Below, piece after piece: positions 8,715-17,838 of a stretch of DNA of 64,000 nucleotides. This stretch comes from VXNE01 sp965206615 (GTDB lineage: Bacteria; Pseudomonadota; Gammaproteobacteria; Pseudomonadales; Azotimanducaceae): positions 3,410,001 through 3,474,000 of the forward strand of contig CBDBKI010000005.1 of the NCBI GenBank assembly GCA_965206615.1. The letters are read 5' to 3'. Every line of letters starts with the position of its first letter. Position 1 is the stretch's first letter. The notes beneath the pieces were generated by a model, which searched no databases, was not told where the DNA came from, and worked only from the letters and a program-made list of their open reading frames with translations. The position numbers and the translations under genes are program-made.

Positions 8715-9569
8715 TCAGCGCGACTCCGCCGGAGCGTTCTCGAGGATGAGGTGACCGAACGCCGTGTTCGACGCCGGCACGTGGTAGTGGCGGTGTACTT
8801 CCCGCACCCGATCGTCGAGGGCGCCGCGCATGACGAGCCACATGACCAGTTCGATGGCCTCGGATCCGGCGTCGCGGATGTAGTCGACGTGAGGAATGCG
8901 GGCGAGCGCTTCCGGGTCACGCACCATGCCGTCCAGGAAGCGGGCGTCGAACGCGCTGTTGATGAGCCCCGCGCGCGGCCCCTGCAACTGATGGCTCATG
9001 CCGCCCGTGCCCCACACCTGCACGTTCAGGTCCTCCTCGAAGGACTCGACCGCCCTGCGGATCGACTTGCCGAGCGCGTAACACCGCTGCCCCGAGGGCG
9101 GCGGGTAGACGATGACGTTCACGGCGAGCGGAACGACCCGCACGGGCCAGGCGTCCGGGCGGTCGAACATCACCGTCAGCGGAACCGTCAGGCCATGGTC
9201 CACCGGCACGTTGCCGACCGACGTAAGATCGAAGCCGTCCTCGATGACGGACTGGCGGACGTGCCAGGCGAGGTCCGGGGCACCCTTCACGCTCGGGATC
9301 GGCCGCGGCCCCCAGCCCTCGTCGGCGATCTCGAAGTCCTCGCCGCAGGCGATGGCGAAGGTGGGGACGATGTTCAGGTCGAAGGCAGTCGCATGGTCGT
9401 TGTACACCAGCAGCACCACGTCGGGGCGCTGCTCCGCGATCCAGCGGCGCGAGAACTCGAAGCCGGCGAAGAGCGGCTTCCAGTAATCCTCTGCCGTCCT
9501 GCCAAGGTCGGCTGCGGCCCCCACCGCCGGGACGTGGGACGTGGCGACGCCGGCGGTCACCCTAGCCAT
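8715..9569 (-). CDS. ligB: Protocatechuate 4,5-dioxygenase beta (catalytic) subunit
   Basis: The catalytic subunit of the class III extradiol dioxygenase that opens protocatechuate between C4 and C5 to 4-carboxy-2-hydroxymuconate semialdehyde. The 284 residues contain the iron ligands and catalytic His in the expected places: His12 in T-S-H-V-P, His59 in Y-N-D-H-A, catalytic His193 in G-G-M-S-H-Q-L-Q-G and Glu237 in G-S-E-A-I-E. In Sphingobium LigB these are His12, His61, His195 and Glu242. The ATG at 9569 overlaps the end of ligA by 8 bases, so the two subunits are coupled. It is convergent with the permease remnant. Confidence 0.93.
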   Translation of the reverse strand: MARVTAGVATSHVPAVGAAADLGRTAEDYWKPLFAGFEFSRRWIAEQRPDVVLLVYNDHATAFDLNIVPTFAIACGEDFEIADEGWGPRPIPSVKGAPDLAWHVRQSVIEDGFDLTSVGNVPVDHGLTVPLTVMFDRPDAWPVRVVPLAVNVIVYPPPSGQRCYALGKSIRRAVESFEEDLNVQVWGTGGMSHQLQGPRAGLINSAFDARFLDGMVRDPEALARIPHVDYIRDAGSEAIELVMWLVMRGALDDRVREVHRHYHVPASNTAFGHLILENAPAESR

Positions 9570-9999
9570 CGCCGCTTTCTTCCCCCGCCCGACTGCCGCC
9601 GGGCCGCCGGCCCCCGGCCAGCATCATCGCCCGGTATTCGGGCTGCGGCATCCCGGCCATCGCGGCCGCCCCCTGCTCGAAACTCCATCCGTCCGTGAGG
9701 AAGAGCTTCCCGAAGTAGTAGACGTTCACGCCAAGTTGCAGCAGCGCGTTGTAGTCGCGGCGCAGGAACGCCTCCCTCTGCGCCGCGCTCATCGGCCACT
9801 CGTCGAGGTAGGCGGCCTCGTCGGCAAGGAACCGCGCACGGTTCTCGGGACGCATCAGGGACATGCAGAACTGGTTGGCGTGAAAGCCGCGCCGCGCCAT
9901 GTCCGAGTCGAACACGACCGTTCCGGGGATGCCGGCGTAGGGCTTTTCGCAGGCCGTCGCGCCGCCCGCAGTCCGGGACGACCCGGACCGGCTCCCCAC
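9562..9999 (-). CDS. ligA: Protocatechuate 4,5-dioxygenase alpha subunit
   Basis: The small helical subunit that caps the LigB active site. The body matches LigA: I-P-G-T-V-V-F-D, N-Q-F-C-M-S-L-M-R-P-E-N-R, Y-L-D-E-W, R-D-Y-N-A-L-L-Q-L-G-V-N-V-Y and L-F-L-T-D-G-W-S-F. With the GTG at 9999 the protein has 145 residues, close to the usual 130-140. The N-terminus is unusual. Relatives often begin Met-X-X-E-K-P-Y, and here the codon at that place is ACG (T-A-C-E-K-P-Y), so the native ATG may have been lost and replaced by the upstream GTG. That GTG overlaps the vapC stop (TAGTG), which would couple ligA translation to the toxin gene. Confidence 0.88.
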   Translation of the reverse strand: MGSRSGSSRTAGGATACEKPYAGIPGTVVFDSDMARRGFHANQFCMSLMRPENRARFLADEAAYLDEWPMSAAQREAFLRRDYNALLQLGVNVYYFGKLFLTDGWSFEQGAAAMAGMPQPEYRAMMLAGGRRPGGSRAGEESGDG

Positions 10000-10391
10000 T
10001 ACCAGGACTCCATCTCGAGGCCGGACACCCTGGAGAACTCACCCACGTTGCGCGTCACGAGGACATCCGAGTTGGCCACGGCGATCGCTGCGATCATGAG
10101 GTCGTTGCCGCCGATGGGCCGGCCTTCCCGCCGGAGCTGAGCACGCACGATCCCGTAGTGTCGGGCCGCCTCGTCGTCGAACGGGAGCGACTCGAAGGCA
10201 CGGCAGAAAGTCTCGACGCGCTGCAGGTTCTCGGCCAGCCTCGCCGAGTTCTGCGCACCGAAGTACAACTCGGCCTTCACTACGCTGCACAGGCGCACGG
10301 CTCGGGGCGCGTGCTCGAGCAGTCGCGCGGACACCCGCTCGTCCGACCGATTGATCAGCAGCACGCAGACGCTGGTATCGAGCAGCCACAT
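9999..10391 (-). CDS. vapC: PIN-domain ribonuclease toxin
   Basis: A 130-residue type II toxin expected to cleave RNA with Mg2+ or Mn2+. It begins M-W-L-L-D-T-S-V, carrying the first acidic residue of the PIN site. E-L-Y-F-G follows around residue 43 and N-D-L-M-I-A-A-I-A at about residue 97 provides the other acidic residues, with L-V-T-R-N-V-G-E-F at the end as is typical for VapC. The ATG at 10391 overlaps the vapB stop (TGATG). Its own TAG overlaps the GTG of ligA, so it has become the leading part of the ligAB transcript. Confidence 0.88.
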   Translation of the reverse strand: MWLLDTSVCVLLINRSDERVSARLLEHAPRAVRLCSVVKAELYFGAQNSARLAENLQRVETFCRAFESLPFDDEAARHYGIVRAQLRREGRPIGGNDLMIAAIAVANSDVLVTRNVGEFSRVSGLEMESW

Positions 10392-10612
10392 CACCCGAAG
10401 ACTTTCACGTCCTCCGGTGGAGGATCGTCGGGCTCGACGAGGTCGCCGCTCCCGTGTTGCAGCAGATCGACCAGGCTGCCCGGCCAGTCGGTTGCCGTCG
10501 CATCGCGGATGAGCCGGCCCACCCAGGACGACAGGCTGGTGTTCGCCAGGCCGGCGCACTTGCGCGCGGCATCGAGGACATCGGCGGGGAGATAGACGGT
10601 GACTTGAGCCAT
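10391..10612 (-). CDS. vapB: VapB-type antitoxin with ribbon-helix-helix N-terminus
   Basis: A 73-residue protein starting M-A-Q-V-T-V-Y-L-P-A-D-V-L, a CopG/ribbon-helix-helix DNA-binding strand and helix. It continues S-L-S-S-W-V-G-R-L-I-R and has an acidic C-terminal tail (E-P-D-D-P-P-P-E-D) that would wrap the toxin. The ATG at 10612 is preferred; an upstream in-frame TTG would add seven residues that do not fit the family. It overlaps vapC. It probably neutralises VapC and represses the module through a nearby inverted repeat. Confidence 0.82.
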   Translation of the reverse strand: MAQVTVYLPADVLDAARKCAGLANTSLSSWVGRLIRDATATDWPGSLVDLLQHGSGDLVEPDDPPPEDVKVFG

Positions 10613-10625
10613 GTGCCAACTATAC

Positions 10626-10654
10626 TTGGGCAATTAGATTAGGTACAAGCCCAA
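10626..10654. promoter_or_regulatory. Inverted repeat, candidate vapB operator
   Basis: TTGGGC at 10626-10631 and GCCCAA at 10649-10654 form a 6-bp inverted repeat around an AT-rich spacer, 14 bases upstream of the vapB ATG. The position suits autoregulation by the antitoxin, but the repeat is short. Confidence 0.3.
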
Positions 10655-10707
10655 CCAGGAGTAGACGGGGTTCCCTGATGATCCCTTGAGGTGCATTCCG
10701 GCCGCCT

Positions 10708-11130
10708 TCACGTTCCGCTCCACGGATCGATGAGCGCGACACCCGTCGTTTCGAAATCGGACCGGTTGCCCGTGACCACTGTCATCCCGTGCACGAGGGC
10801 GGTCGCCGCGATCAGCGCGTCCCGCTCCGCACGCGGGTCGGGCACATGCAGACGGGCGCACGTCAAGGCAACCGCGGAGTCGACCGGCAACGTCCGCTCC
10901 AGGAATTCGGGCTGTACATGCCGGTCCATCCAGGTCCGCAGCCGCTCCCCCTGCTGCCGGTCCCGCCGTTCGATGCGCAGGATACCGATCTCGAGTTCCA
11001 TGAGAGTCAGAGCGGAGATGTACAACTGCGCGGCATCCTGGCTCGACACCCAGGCGGCAACACGGGCGTCGGCCTTGCCGTCGCCGACCTTGCGCAGTTC
11101 CGAGACGACATTCGTGTCGAGCACGAACAT
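10708..11130 (-). CDS. FitB-like PIN-domain toxin
   Basis: A 140-residue PIN-domain protein beginning M-F-V-L-D-T-N-V-V-S-E-L-R-K, the classic FitB/VapC start with the first catalytic Asp. L-M-E-L-E-I-G follows near residue 46 and D-A-L-I-A-A-T-A near residue 104 carries the second acidic cluster. The end is T-V-V-T-G-N-R-S-D-F. The ATG at 11130 overlaps the antitoxin stop (TGATG). It forms the second toxin-antitoxin module lodged between ligAB and ligI. The two toxins are not close copies of one another. Confidence 0.85.
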   Translation of the reverse strand: MFVLDTNVVSELRKVGDGKADARVAAWVSSQDAAQLYISALTLMELEIGILRIERRDRQQGERLRTWMDRHVQPEFLERTLPVDSAVALTCARLHVPDPRAERDALIAATALVHGMTVVTGNRSDFETTGVALIDPWSGT

Positions 11131-11384
11131 CAGGACAGATCGGCCTGAGAGGTCTCGATGCGCAGTTTCGGCGGCTCGAAGTCGATGTCGGCCAGTCCTG
11201 GCATGGACAGAGCCTCCACGAGACTGCGGCGCTGTCCCGCGAGGCGCCGGTACTCTTCTATGCTGAGCAGCACATGCGTGGGTCGGCGCCGGTTGGTGAT
11301 GAAGACGGGGCCGGACTCGGCCGCCCTTTTCGCATGGCCGATGTCCTGATTGAGCTCCCGGCTTGTGACGGTGGTGATGGTCAT
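11130..11384 (-). CDS. Phd/YefM-family antitoxin
   Basis: An 84-residue protein with the Phd/YefM fold signature: M-T-I-T-T-V-T-S-R-E-L-N-Q-D at the start, then A-K-R-A-A-E-S-G-P-V-F-I-T-N-R-R-R-P-T and H-V-L-L-S-I-E-E-Y. A C-terminal toxin-binding tail follows. The ATG at 11384 is chosen over an upstream in-frame start that would add 18 residues, since the family begins at this strand. A 16-base inverted repeat just upstream is a good operator. It overlaps the FitB-like toxin gene. Confidence 0.85.
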   Translation of the reverse strand: MTITTVTSRELNQDIGHAKRAAESGPVFITNRRRPTHVLLSIEEYRRLAGQRRSLVEALSMPGLADIDFEPPKLRIETSQADLS

Positions 11385-11403
11385 GGCAGCCCCGGAGCGA
11401 TAT

Positions 11404-11419
11404 GTGGTTATGTAACTAC
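11404..11419. promoter_or_regulatory. Inverted repeat operator for the Phd/FitB module
   Basis: GTGGTTA at 11404-11410 and TAACTAC at 11413-11419 form a near-perfect inverted repeat with a TG centre and one mismatch. It lies in an AT-rich patch 20 bases upstream of the antitoxin ATG. Phd/YefM proteins repress their own promoters by binding such short palindromes. Confidence 0.5.
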
Positions 11420-11489
11420 TTTGGGCAGGGCGGGGCAAGGGCCACCACGCCGGCGGCCCGGCATCTCGCCGGCGCCCTGCGCGGCTCCA

Positions 11490-12433
11490 TCATGCGTCGG
11501 AGGTACCCGCCGCATCCGGCCAGTACAGCCGCATCGGATTGTCCACGAGCAACGCCTGCCGCAACGCCGCCGTCGGCGCGATGCGGGGAATGAAGTCGAC
11601 CAGCTTGCCGTCGTCCGGCATGTGGGACTTCATGTTCGGGTGCGGCCAGTCCGTGCCCCAGAGCACGCGCTCGGGAAAGCGCTCGACGAGATGGCGCGCA
11701 AAAGGCACGACGTCCTCGTAGTCGCGCGGGCCCGGGGAGCGCGAGGGGTCACCCCTCGCATCACCCCTCGCATGGACAGGGAGCGCGACAACCGCTCGGG
11801 GCAGCTCACCTTGGTCCAGAAGTTCGGGTGCTCGGCCAGGAGCCGCACGAACCGCTGGAAGGCCGCGCCCTCGACCGGCTGGCTGACGTCGGGACGGCCC
11901 ATGTGGTCGACCACCACCACCGTCGGCAGCGTGGTGACGAGATGCTCGATCTCGTCGAGTTCCTGCGCCTCGAAGTAGATGACGATGTGCCAGCCGAGCG
12001 GTGCGATTCTCGCCGCGATCTCCAGGAGATCTTCGTGCGGCAGCTTGTCCACGAGACGCTTGACGAAGTTGAAGCGCACACCGCGCACGCCGGCCGCATC
12101 GAGGCGCTGCAACTCCGCGGTAGAGACGTCCCGGCGTACGGTGGCGACGCCCCGCGCACGGTCGCCCGCGTCCGCGAGGGCATCGACCAGTGCCCGGTTG
12201 TCCGCCCCGTGGCACGTCGCCTGCACGATCACGTTGCGCGAGAAGCCCAGGTGGTCGCGCAGCGCCTGAAGTTCGTCCTTGCCGGCGTCGCAGGGCGTGT
12301 ACTTGCGCTCCAGGGCGAAGGGAAACCGCGCCTCGGGTCCGAACACGTGACAGTGCGCGTCGACCGCACCCGGCGGCGGTCGATAAGCCGGCCTGGACGG
12401 GTTCGGGTGAAAGGGCAGCCAGTCGGGATCCAC
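11490..12433 (-). pseudogene. ligI: 2-pyrone-4,6-dicarboxylate hydrolase, frameshifted by a repeat element
   Basis: LigI opens the lactone 2-pyrone-4,6-dicarboxylate to 4-oxalomesaconate. The N-terminal part starts at a GTG (12433) and holds P-P-P-G-A-V-D-A-H-C-H-V-F-G-P, R-N-V-I-V-Q-A, F-N-F-V-K-R-L-V-D and V-D-H-M-G-R-P-D-V as in Sphingobium LigI. After S-C-P-E-R-L-S the frame enters a palindromic element (11732-11787) and leaves it one base out of phase. The C-terminal part D-Y-E-D-V-V-P-F-A-R, G-T-D-W-P-H-P-N-M and D-N-P-M-R-L-Y-W-P continues in another frame to the stop at 11490. All catalytic parts are present, so the enzyme would work only if the frameshift is a sequencing error or is bypassed. 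It diverges from ligJ. Confidence 0.85.
11732..11787 (-). repeat. Palindromic repeat element inside ligI (same family as in sufC)
   Basis: On the minus strand it reads CTGTCC, then two copies of ATGCGAGGGGTG, then ACCCCTCGCGCTCCCCGG. The core GCGAGGGGTGACCCCTCGC is a 19-base palindrome. The same core and flanks (CTGTCC..GCGAGGGG..CCCCTCGCGCTCCCCGG) form the tandem repeat at the 3' end of sufC. Relatives of LigI have no residues here, so it is an insertion into coding sequence. Confidence 0.75.
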
Positions 12434-12606
12434 GCGCCGGGATTCTAACTCGCCCGCCCGTCGGAGCGGCCATCGCGCCGCGCCGCGCACACCTCGATGA
12501 ACCCGATTTCGTACACTACCCGCCGCCTTGAGGACGAAGCGTCGCGCCGCCACCGCGACGCCACGGCGGATGCGCAACCAGGACAGGCACCCATGAGCCA
12601 GCGCCC

Positions 12607-13617
12607 ATGATCATCGACTGCCACGGTCACTATACAACCGCGCCGGAGGAACTGGGCAGGTACCGGGATGCGCAGCAGGCCGAGCTCGAGCGCGACCCGA
12701 TGGCGCCCGGACGCAAGGGGGTGCTCGGCATCACGGACCAGCAGATCCGCGACAGCCTGGAGGGCGCGCAGCTCGCCATGCAGGCAGAGCGCGGCACGGA
12801 CCTCACCCTGTTCTCGCCCCGCGCGAGCTGGATGGGCCACCACATCGGCAATGCGCACACCTCCCGGCACTGGACGGAGCACTGCAACGAACTGATCTAC
12901 CGCATCACCGAACTCTATCCGCAGAACTTCGTCGGCGTGGCCCAGCTGCCCCAGTCGCCGGGGTCCGACATGACCGCCTCCGTCGACGCGCTCGTCCGCT
13001 GCGTCGAGGAGTACGGTTTCGTCGGCTGCAACCTGAACCCCGACCCGTCCGGCGGTTACTGGACGGGCCCCCCGCTGGGCGACCGCAACTGGTACCCCTT
13101 CTACGAGAAGATGTGCGAACTCGACGTACCCGCCATGGTGCACGTCAGCGCCGCCTGCAACCCCGCCTTCCACACCACCGGCTCGCACTACCTCGGCGCG
13201 GACACCACCGCGTTCATGCAGATGCTGACCTCCGACCTCCTGGCCGACTTCCCCACGATCCGGTTCATCATTCCCCACGGCGGGGGCGCCGTGCCCTACC
13301 ACTGGGGCCGTTTCCGGGGCCTCGTGCAGGCGATGGACAAGCCGCCGCTCGAGGAACTGGTGCTCGACAACGTGTTCTTCGACACCTGCGTCTACCACCA
13401 GCCGGGCATCGACCTGCTGCTGGAGGTCATCCCCGCGCAGAACGTCCTGTTCGCCTCGGAACTGCTCGGCGCGGTGCGCGGCATCGATCCCCACACCGGG
13501 TACCACTTCGACGATACGAAGCGCTACGTCGACGGGGCGCAGGTCTCGGACGCCGACCGGGCGCGCATCTTCTCTGAGAACGCGCGCCGCGTGTTCCCGC
13601 GTCTGACGATCGCGTGA
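12607..13617 (+). CDS. ligJ: 4-oxalomesaconate hydratase
   Basis: This amidohydrolase-fold zinc enzyme hydrates the carboxymuconate tautomer to 4-carboxy-4-hydroxy-2-oxoadipate. The 336 residues follow Sphingobium LigJ closely: start M-I-I-D-C-H-G-H-Y-T-T-A-P, L-F-S-P-R-A-S-W-M-G-H-H-I-G, G-C-N-L-N-P-D-P-S-G-G, V-I-P-H-G-G-G-A-type (I-I-P-H-G-G-G-A-V-P-Y-H-W-G-R-F), D-T-C-V-Y-H-Q-P-G and the C-terminal N-A-R-R-V-F. Metal ligands are expected in D-C-H-G-H. It heads the plus-strand operon ligJ-ligU-ligK-ligC, divergent from ligI across a 173-base gap that must hold both promoters. Its stop overlaps the ligU ATG. Confidence 0.93.
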   Translation: MIIDCHGHYTTAPEELGRYRDAQQAELERDPMAPGRKGVLGITDQQIRDSLEGAQLAMQAERGTDLTLFSPRASWMGHHIGNAHTSRHWTEHCNELIYRITELYPQNFVGVAQLPQSPGSDMTASVDALVRCVEEYGFVGCNLNPDPSGGYWTGPPLGDRNWYPFYEKMCELDVPAMVHVSAACNPAFHTTGSHYLGADTTAFMQMLTSDLLADFPTIRFIIPHGGGAVPYHWGRFRGLVQAMDKPPLEELVLDNVFFDTCVYHQPGIDLLLEVIPAQNVLFASELLGAVRGIDPHTGYHFDDTKRYVDGAQVSDADRARIFSENARRVFPRLTIA

Positions 13618-14669
13618 TGCCGTCCGTTCCCTGCACGTTGATCCGCGGCGGCACGTCGCGCGGAGCCTGTTTCCTGGCGGAGGACCTGCCGGGGGACCCG
13701 GCCGAGCGGGACGCTCTGCTCGTGCGCATCATGGGCGGACCGGACGCGCTGCAGGTGGACGGCATCGGTGGCGGACACCCGCTCACCAGCAAGGTGGCGG
13801 TGGTCGCCCCGGCCACCCGCGCGCAGGCCGACGTGGACTACCTCTTCTTGCAGGTCGACCCGACCCGGCAGACCGTGAGCGCCGCCCAGAACTGCGGCAA
13901 CCTGCTCGCCGGCGTCGGTGTCTTCGCGATCGAGAAGGGGCTCGTCGCCGCGGCGCCCGGCGAGACCGACGTGCGCGTGTACATGGTCAACAGCGGCGCC
14001 CTGTGCCGACTGGTCCTGCAGACATCCGGCGGCCGGGTGCAGGTCGCCGGCGACACCGCCATCGACGGCGTGCCGGGCACCGCCGCGCCGATCGTGTGCA
14101 ACTATCTCGACATCGCGGGGTCGAGTTGCGGCGCACTCCTGCCCACGGGCAACGCGGTGGACGAGATCGACGGAGTGGCTGTCACCTGCGTCGACAACGG
14201 CATGCCGGTCGTGGTGCTTCGGGCCGCCGACTTCGAACTCGACGGCACGGAGTCCCCCGAGTCCCTGGACGCCAACGGGTCGCTCAGGGCACGCCTCGAA
14301 GCCATCCGGCTCGAAGCCGGACCCCGGATGCGCCTCGGCGATGTCGCGGACCGGTCCGTGCCGAAGATGTGCCTGGTGTCGCGACCGCGCCACGGCGGCC
14401 TGGTCGCCACGCGCACCTTCATTCCCCACGTCTGCCACCGCTCGATCGGCGTACTCGGCGCCGTATCGGTCGCCACCGCATGCCTGCTGCCGGAAGCCCC
14501 GGCCGCGCAACTGGCCGAGGTCCCGGACGGCAACCCGAAGCTCGTCGACGTGGAACATCCGAGCGGCAGTTTCGCGGTACGGATGACCCTGGGCGCGTCC
14601 GGAGAAGTGGTCGAGGCCGGCGTGGTCCGCACCGCCCGGATGCTCTTCTCGGGCGAGGCGATGGTCTGA
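13617..14669 (+). CDS. ligU: 4-oxalomesaconate tautomerase (PrpF family)
   Basis: A 350-residue PrpF-family isomerase with a diaminopimelate-epimerase fold. In the protocatechuate 4,5-cleavage pathway it moves the double bond of 4-oxalomesaconate so that LigJ can act. Visible family signatures are I-R-G-G-T-S-R-G at residues 8-15, Q-V-D-G-I-G-G-G-H-P-L-T-S-K, S-A-A-Q-N-C-G-N-L-L with its conserved Cys, and G-V-P-G-T-A-A-P-I. The ATG at 13617 overlaps the ligJ stop (GTGATG); a GTG one codon earlier is possible. The sequence is intact. Confidence 0.9.
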   Translation: MPSVPCTLIRGGTSRGACFLAEDLPGDPAERDALLVRIMGGPDALQVDGIGGGHPLTSKVAVVAPATRAQADVDYLFLQVDPTRQTVSAAQNCGNLLAGVGVFAIEKGLVAAAPGETDVRVYMVNSGALCRLVLQTSGGRVQVAGDTAIDGVPGTAAPIVCNYLDIAGSSCGALLPTGNAVDEIDGVAVTCVDNGMPVVVLRAADFELDGTESPESLDANGSLRARLEAIRLEAGPRMRLGDVADRSVPKMCLVSRPRHGGLVATRTFIPHVCHRSIGVLGAVSVATACLLPEAPAAQLAEVPDGNPKLVDVEHPSGSFAVRMTLGASGEVVEAGVVRTARMLFSGEAMV

Positions 14670-14704
14670 ACAACGCCGGCAGCGCAGAAGAAGGAGACCC
14701 CGAC

Positions 14705-15382
14705 ATGAACAACGTCGCCGTCCGCCACATCGATCGGGCGGAGCCACTGACCATCCATATTCTCGCCAGCTTCGGCGTCGTCACGGTGCACGAGGCACAG
14801 GGCCGCGTCGGTCTGCTCAAGCCCTGTGTGCGTCCCATCTACCCAGGCGCCCGCATCGGCGCCAGCGCCGTCACCGTACTCGCCCATCCCGGCGACAACT
14901 GGATGCTGCACGTGGCCATCGAACTGTGCCAACCCGGCGACGTGCTCGTCGTGGCGCTGTCCGCCGACAACTCCGACGGCATGTTCGGCGACCTGCTGGC
15001 CACCTCGGCCAGGGCGCGCGGGGTGCGCGGGCTGGTCATCGACGCCGGCGTGCGCGACGTCGCCGATCTCACCGCGATGGAGTTTCCTGTCTGGTCGAAG
15101 GCCATCTCCGCGCGCGGCACCGTGAAGGCGACGCCCGGGGCCGTCAACGTGCCGGTCGTGTGCGCCGGCTGCGCGGTAGCGCCCGGGGACGTGGTGGTCG
15201 CCGACGACGACGGCGTGTGCATCGTTCCCCGCGCCACGGCCGAAGCGACCCTGCAGGCAAGCCGGGAACGCGTCCGCAGGGAAGCCGACGTGCGGACCCG
15301 CCTCGCGGCCGGTGAAACGGGGCTCGACATCTACGGCATGCGCGAGAAGCTCGAAGCAGCGGGACTGACGTACGTCGAATGA
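14705..15382 (+). CDS. ligK: 4-carboxy-4-hydroxy-2-oxoadipate aldolase
   Basis: A 225-residue RraA-like class II aldolase that cleaves 4-carboxy-4-hydroxy-2-oxoadipate to pyruvate and oxaloacetate, the last step of the pathway. G-D-L-L-A-T-S-A-R followed by V-I-D-A-G-V-R-D fits the G-X20-R-D signature that places the Mg2+-binding Asp and the substrate Arg. The length is within a few residues of Sphingobium LigK (228). GAAGGAGA lies 7 bases upstream of the ATG, the best ribosome site in the cluster. The last bases overlap the ligC start (ATGA). Confidence 0.92.
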   Translation: MNNVAVRHIDRAEPLTIHILASFGVVTVHEAQGRVGLLKPCVRPIYPGARIGASAVTVLAHPGDNWMLHVAIELCQPGDVLVVALSADNSDGMFGDLLATSARARGVRGLVIDAGVRDVADLTAMEFPVWSKAISARGTVKATPGAVNVPVVCAGCAVAPGDVVVADDDGVCIVPRATAEATLQASRERVRREADVRTRLAAGETGLDIYGMREKLEAAGLTYVE

Positions 15383-16338
15383 AGATCTGCGTGGCCGGCG
15401 AAGGGGCCTTCGGCAACAAGCATCTCGACGCGCTGCAACGCATCGACGGCATCGAGGTCGCGACCCTCTGCGGCGGCGTGGCCGAGGCTACGCGCGCGGT
15501 CGCCCGGGCGCGGGGCATCCCCCACTGGACGCTGGACCTCGACGAGGCCCTGGCGACACCCGAAGTCGAGGCCGTCATCCTCGCGACGCCCACGCCCATG
15601 CACGCGGCACAGGCGACGGCGGTCATGCGCGCCGGCAAGCACGTGCTCGTCGAGATCCCCATGGCCGACAGCCTCGCGGACGCCGAGGCCCTGGTGCGCG
15701 TGCAGGAGGAGACGGGCGTGGTCGCCATGGTGGACCACGTACGCCGCTTCAATCCTTCCCACCAGTGGCTGCACCGGCGCATCGCCGCGGGCGAACTGAC
15801 GCTCCAGCAGATGGACGTGCAGACCTATTTCTTTCGCCGCACCAACACCAACGCCAAAGGCGAGCCGCGCAGTTGGACCGACCACCTCCTTTGGCACCAC
15901 GCCTGCCACACGGTGGACCTGTTCGAATACCAGACCGGCGGGCCGGCGGTCGACGTGACGGCCCTGCAGGGCCCCGTGCATCCGGACCTCGGCATCGCGA
16001 TGGACATGGCCATCGGCCTGAAGTCCGCGACCGGCGCGATCTGCACGCTGTCGCTGTCGTTCAACAACGACGGTCCCTTCGGCACCTTCTGCCGCTACAT
16101 CTGCGACCACGGCACCTACGTCGCGAACTACGACGACCTCTTCGACGGGCACGGCAAGCAGGTCGATCTGGCCGGGGTGACAGCCTCCACGAACGGCATC
16201 GAACTGGCCGACCGGGAGTTCTTCGCGGCCATCCGCGAAGGCCGCGAGCCCAACTCGAGCCTCGCCCAGGGACTCTCGGCCATGCGCACCCTGGACCGGC
16301 TGGAGAAGGGCCTCGGACACGGAGTCATACCCGACTAA
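15379..16338 (+). CDS. ligC: 4-carboxy-2-hydroxymuconate-6-semialdehyde dehydrogenase
   Basis: A 319-residue GFO/IDH/MocA-fold NAD(P) dehydrogenase that oxidises the hemiacetal of the LigAB product to 2-pyrone-4,6-dicarboxylate. The Rossmann motif G-E-G-A-F-G is at residues 7-12, E-I-P-M-A-D-S occupies the E-K-P position of the family, and D-H-V-R-R-F-N and H-H-A-C-H-T-V-D-L-F match LigC. It overlaps ligK by four bases. Its final codons (I-P-D-stop) are also the left arm of the IscR-like palindrome that controls sufB, so the two operons abut with no spacer. Confidence 0.9.
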   Translation: MKICVAGEGAFGNKHLDALQRIDGIEVATLCGGVAEATRAVARARGIPHWTLDLDEALATPEVEAVILATPTPMHAAQATAVMRAGKHVLVEIPMADSLADAEALVRVQEETGVVAMVDHVRRFNPSHQWLHRRIAAGELTLQQMDVQTYFFRRTNTNAKGEPRSWTDHLLWHHACHTVDLFEYQTGGPAVDVTALQGPVHPDLGIAMDMAIGLKSATGAICTLSLSFNNDGPFGTFCRYICDHGTYVANYDDLFDGHGKQVDLAGVTASTNGIELADREFFAAIREGREPNSSLAQGLSAMRTLDRLEKGLGHGVIPD

Positions 16339-16351
16339 ATTACTCGGGTAT
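16327..16351 (+). promoter_or_regulatory. IscR-type operator of the suf operon
   Basis: A 25-base imperfect palindrome: left arm ATACCCGACTAA, central A, right arm TTACTCGGGTAT, with one mismatch pair. It fits the type 1 IscR pattern (ATA..GACTA..TACTCGGGTAT) seen ahead of isc and suf genes in proteobacteria. It covers the -35 region of the promoter whose TATAAT lies at 16356, so bound [2Fe-2S]-IscR would block it. Its left half is the last three codons and stop of ligC. No iscR gene lies in this window. Confidence 0.8.
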
Positions 16352-16355
16352 TGCG

Positions 16356-16361
16356 TATAAT
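16356..16361 (+). promoter_or_regulatory. -10 box of the suf promoter
   Basis: A perfect TATAAT, 8 bases before the sufB ATG. The expected transcription start is at or within one or two bases of the ATG, so the sufB message may be leaderless; no Shine-Dalgarno is visible. The -35 region falls inside the IscR-like palindrome. Confidence 0.65.
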
Positions 16362-16369
16362 TCGGTGCC

Positions 16370-17824
<1,455 letters not shown>

Positions 17825-17838
17825 CCCGGCGGATCTCG

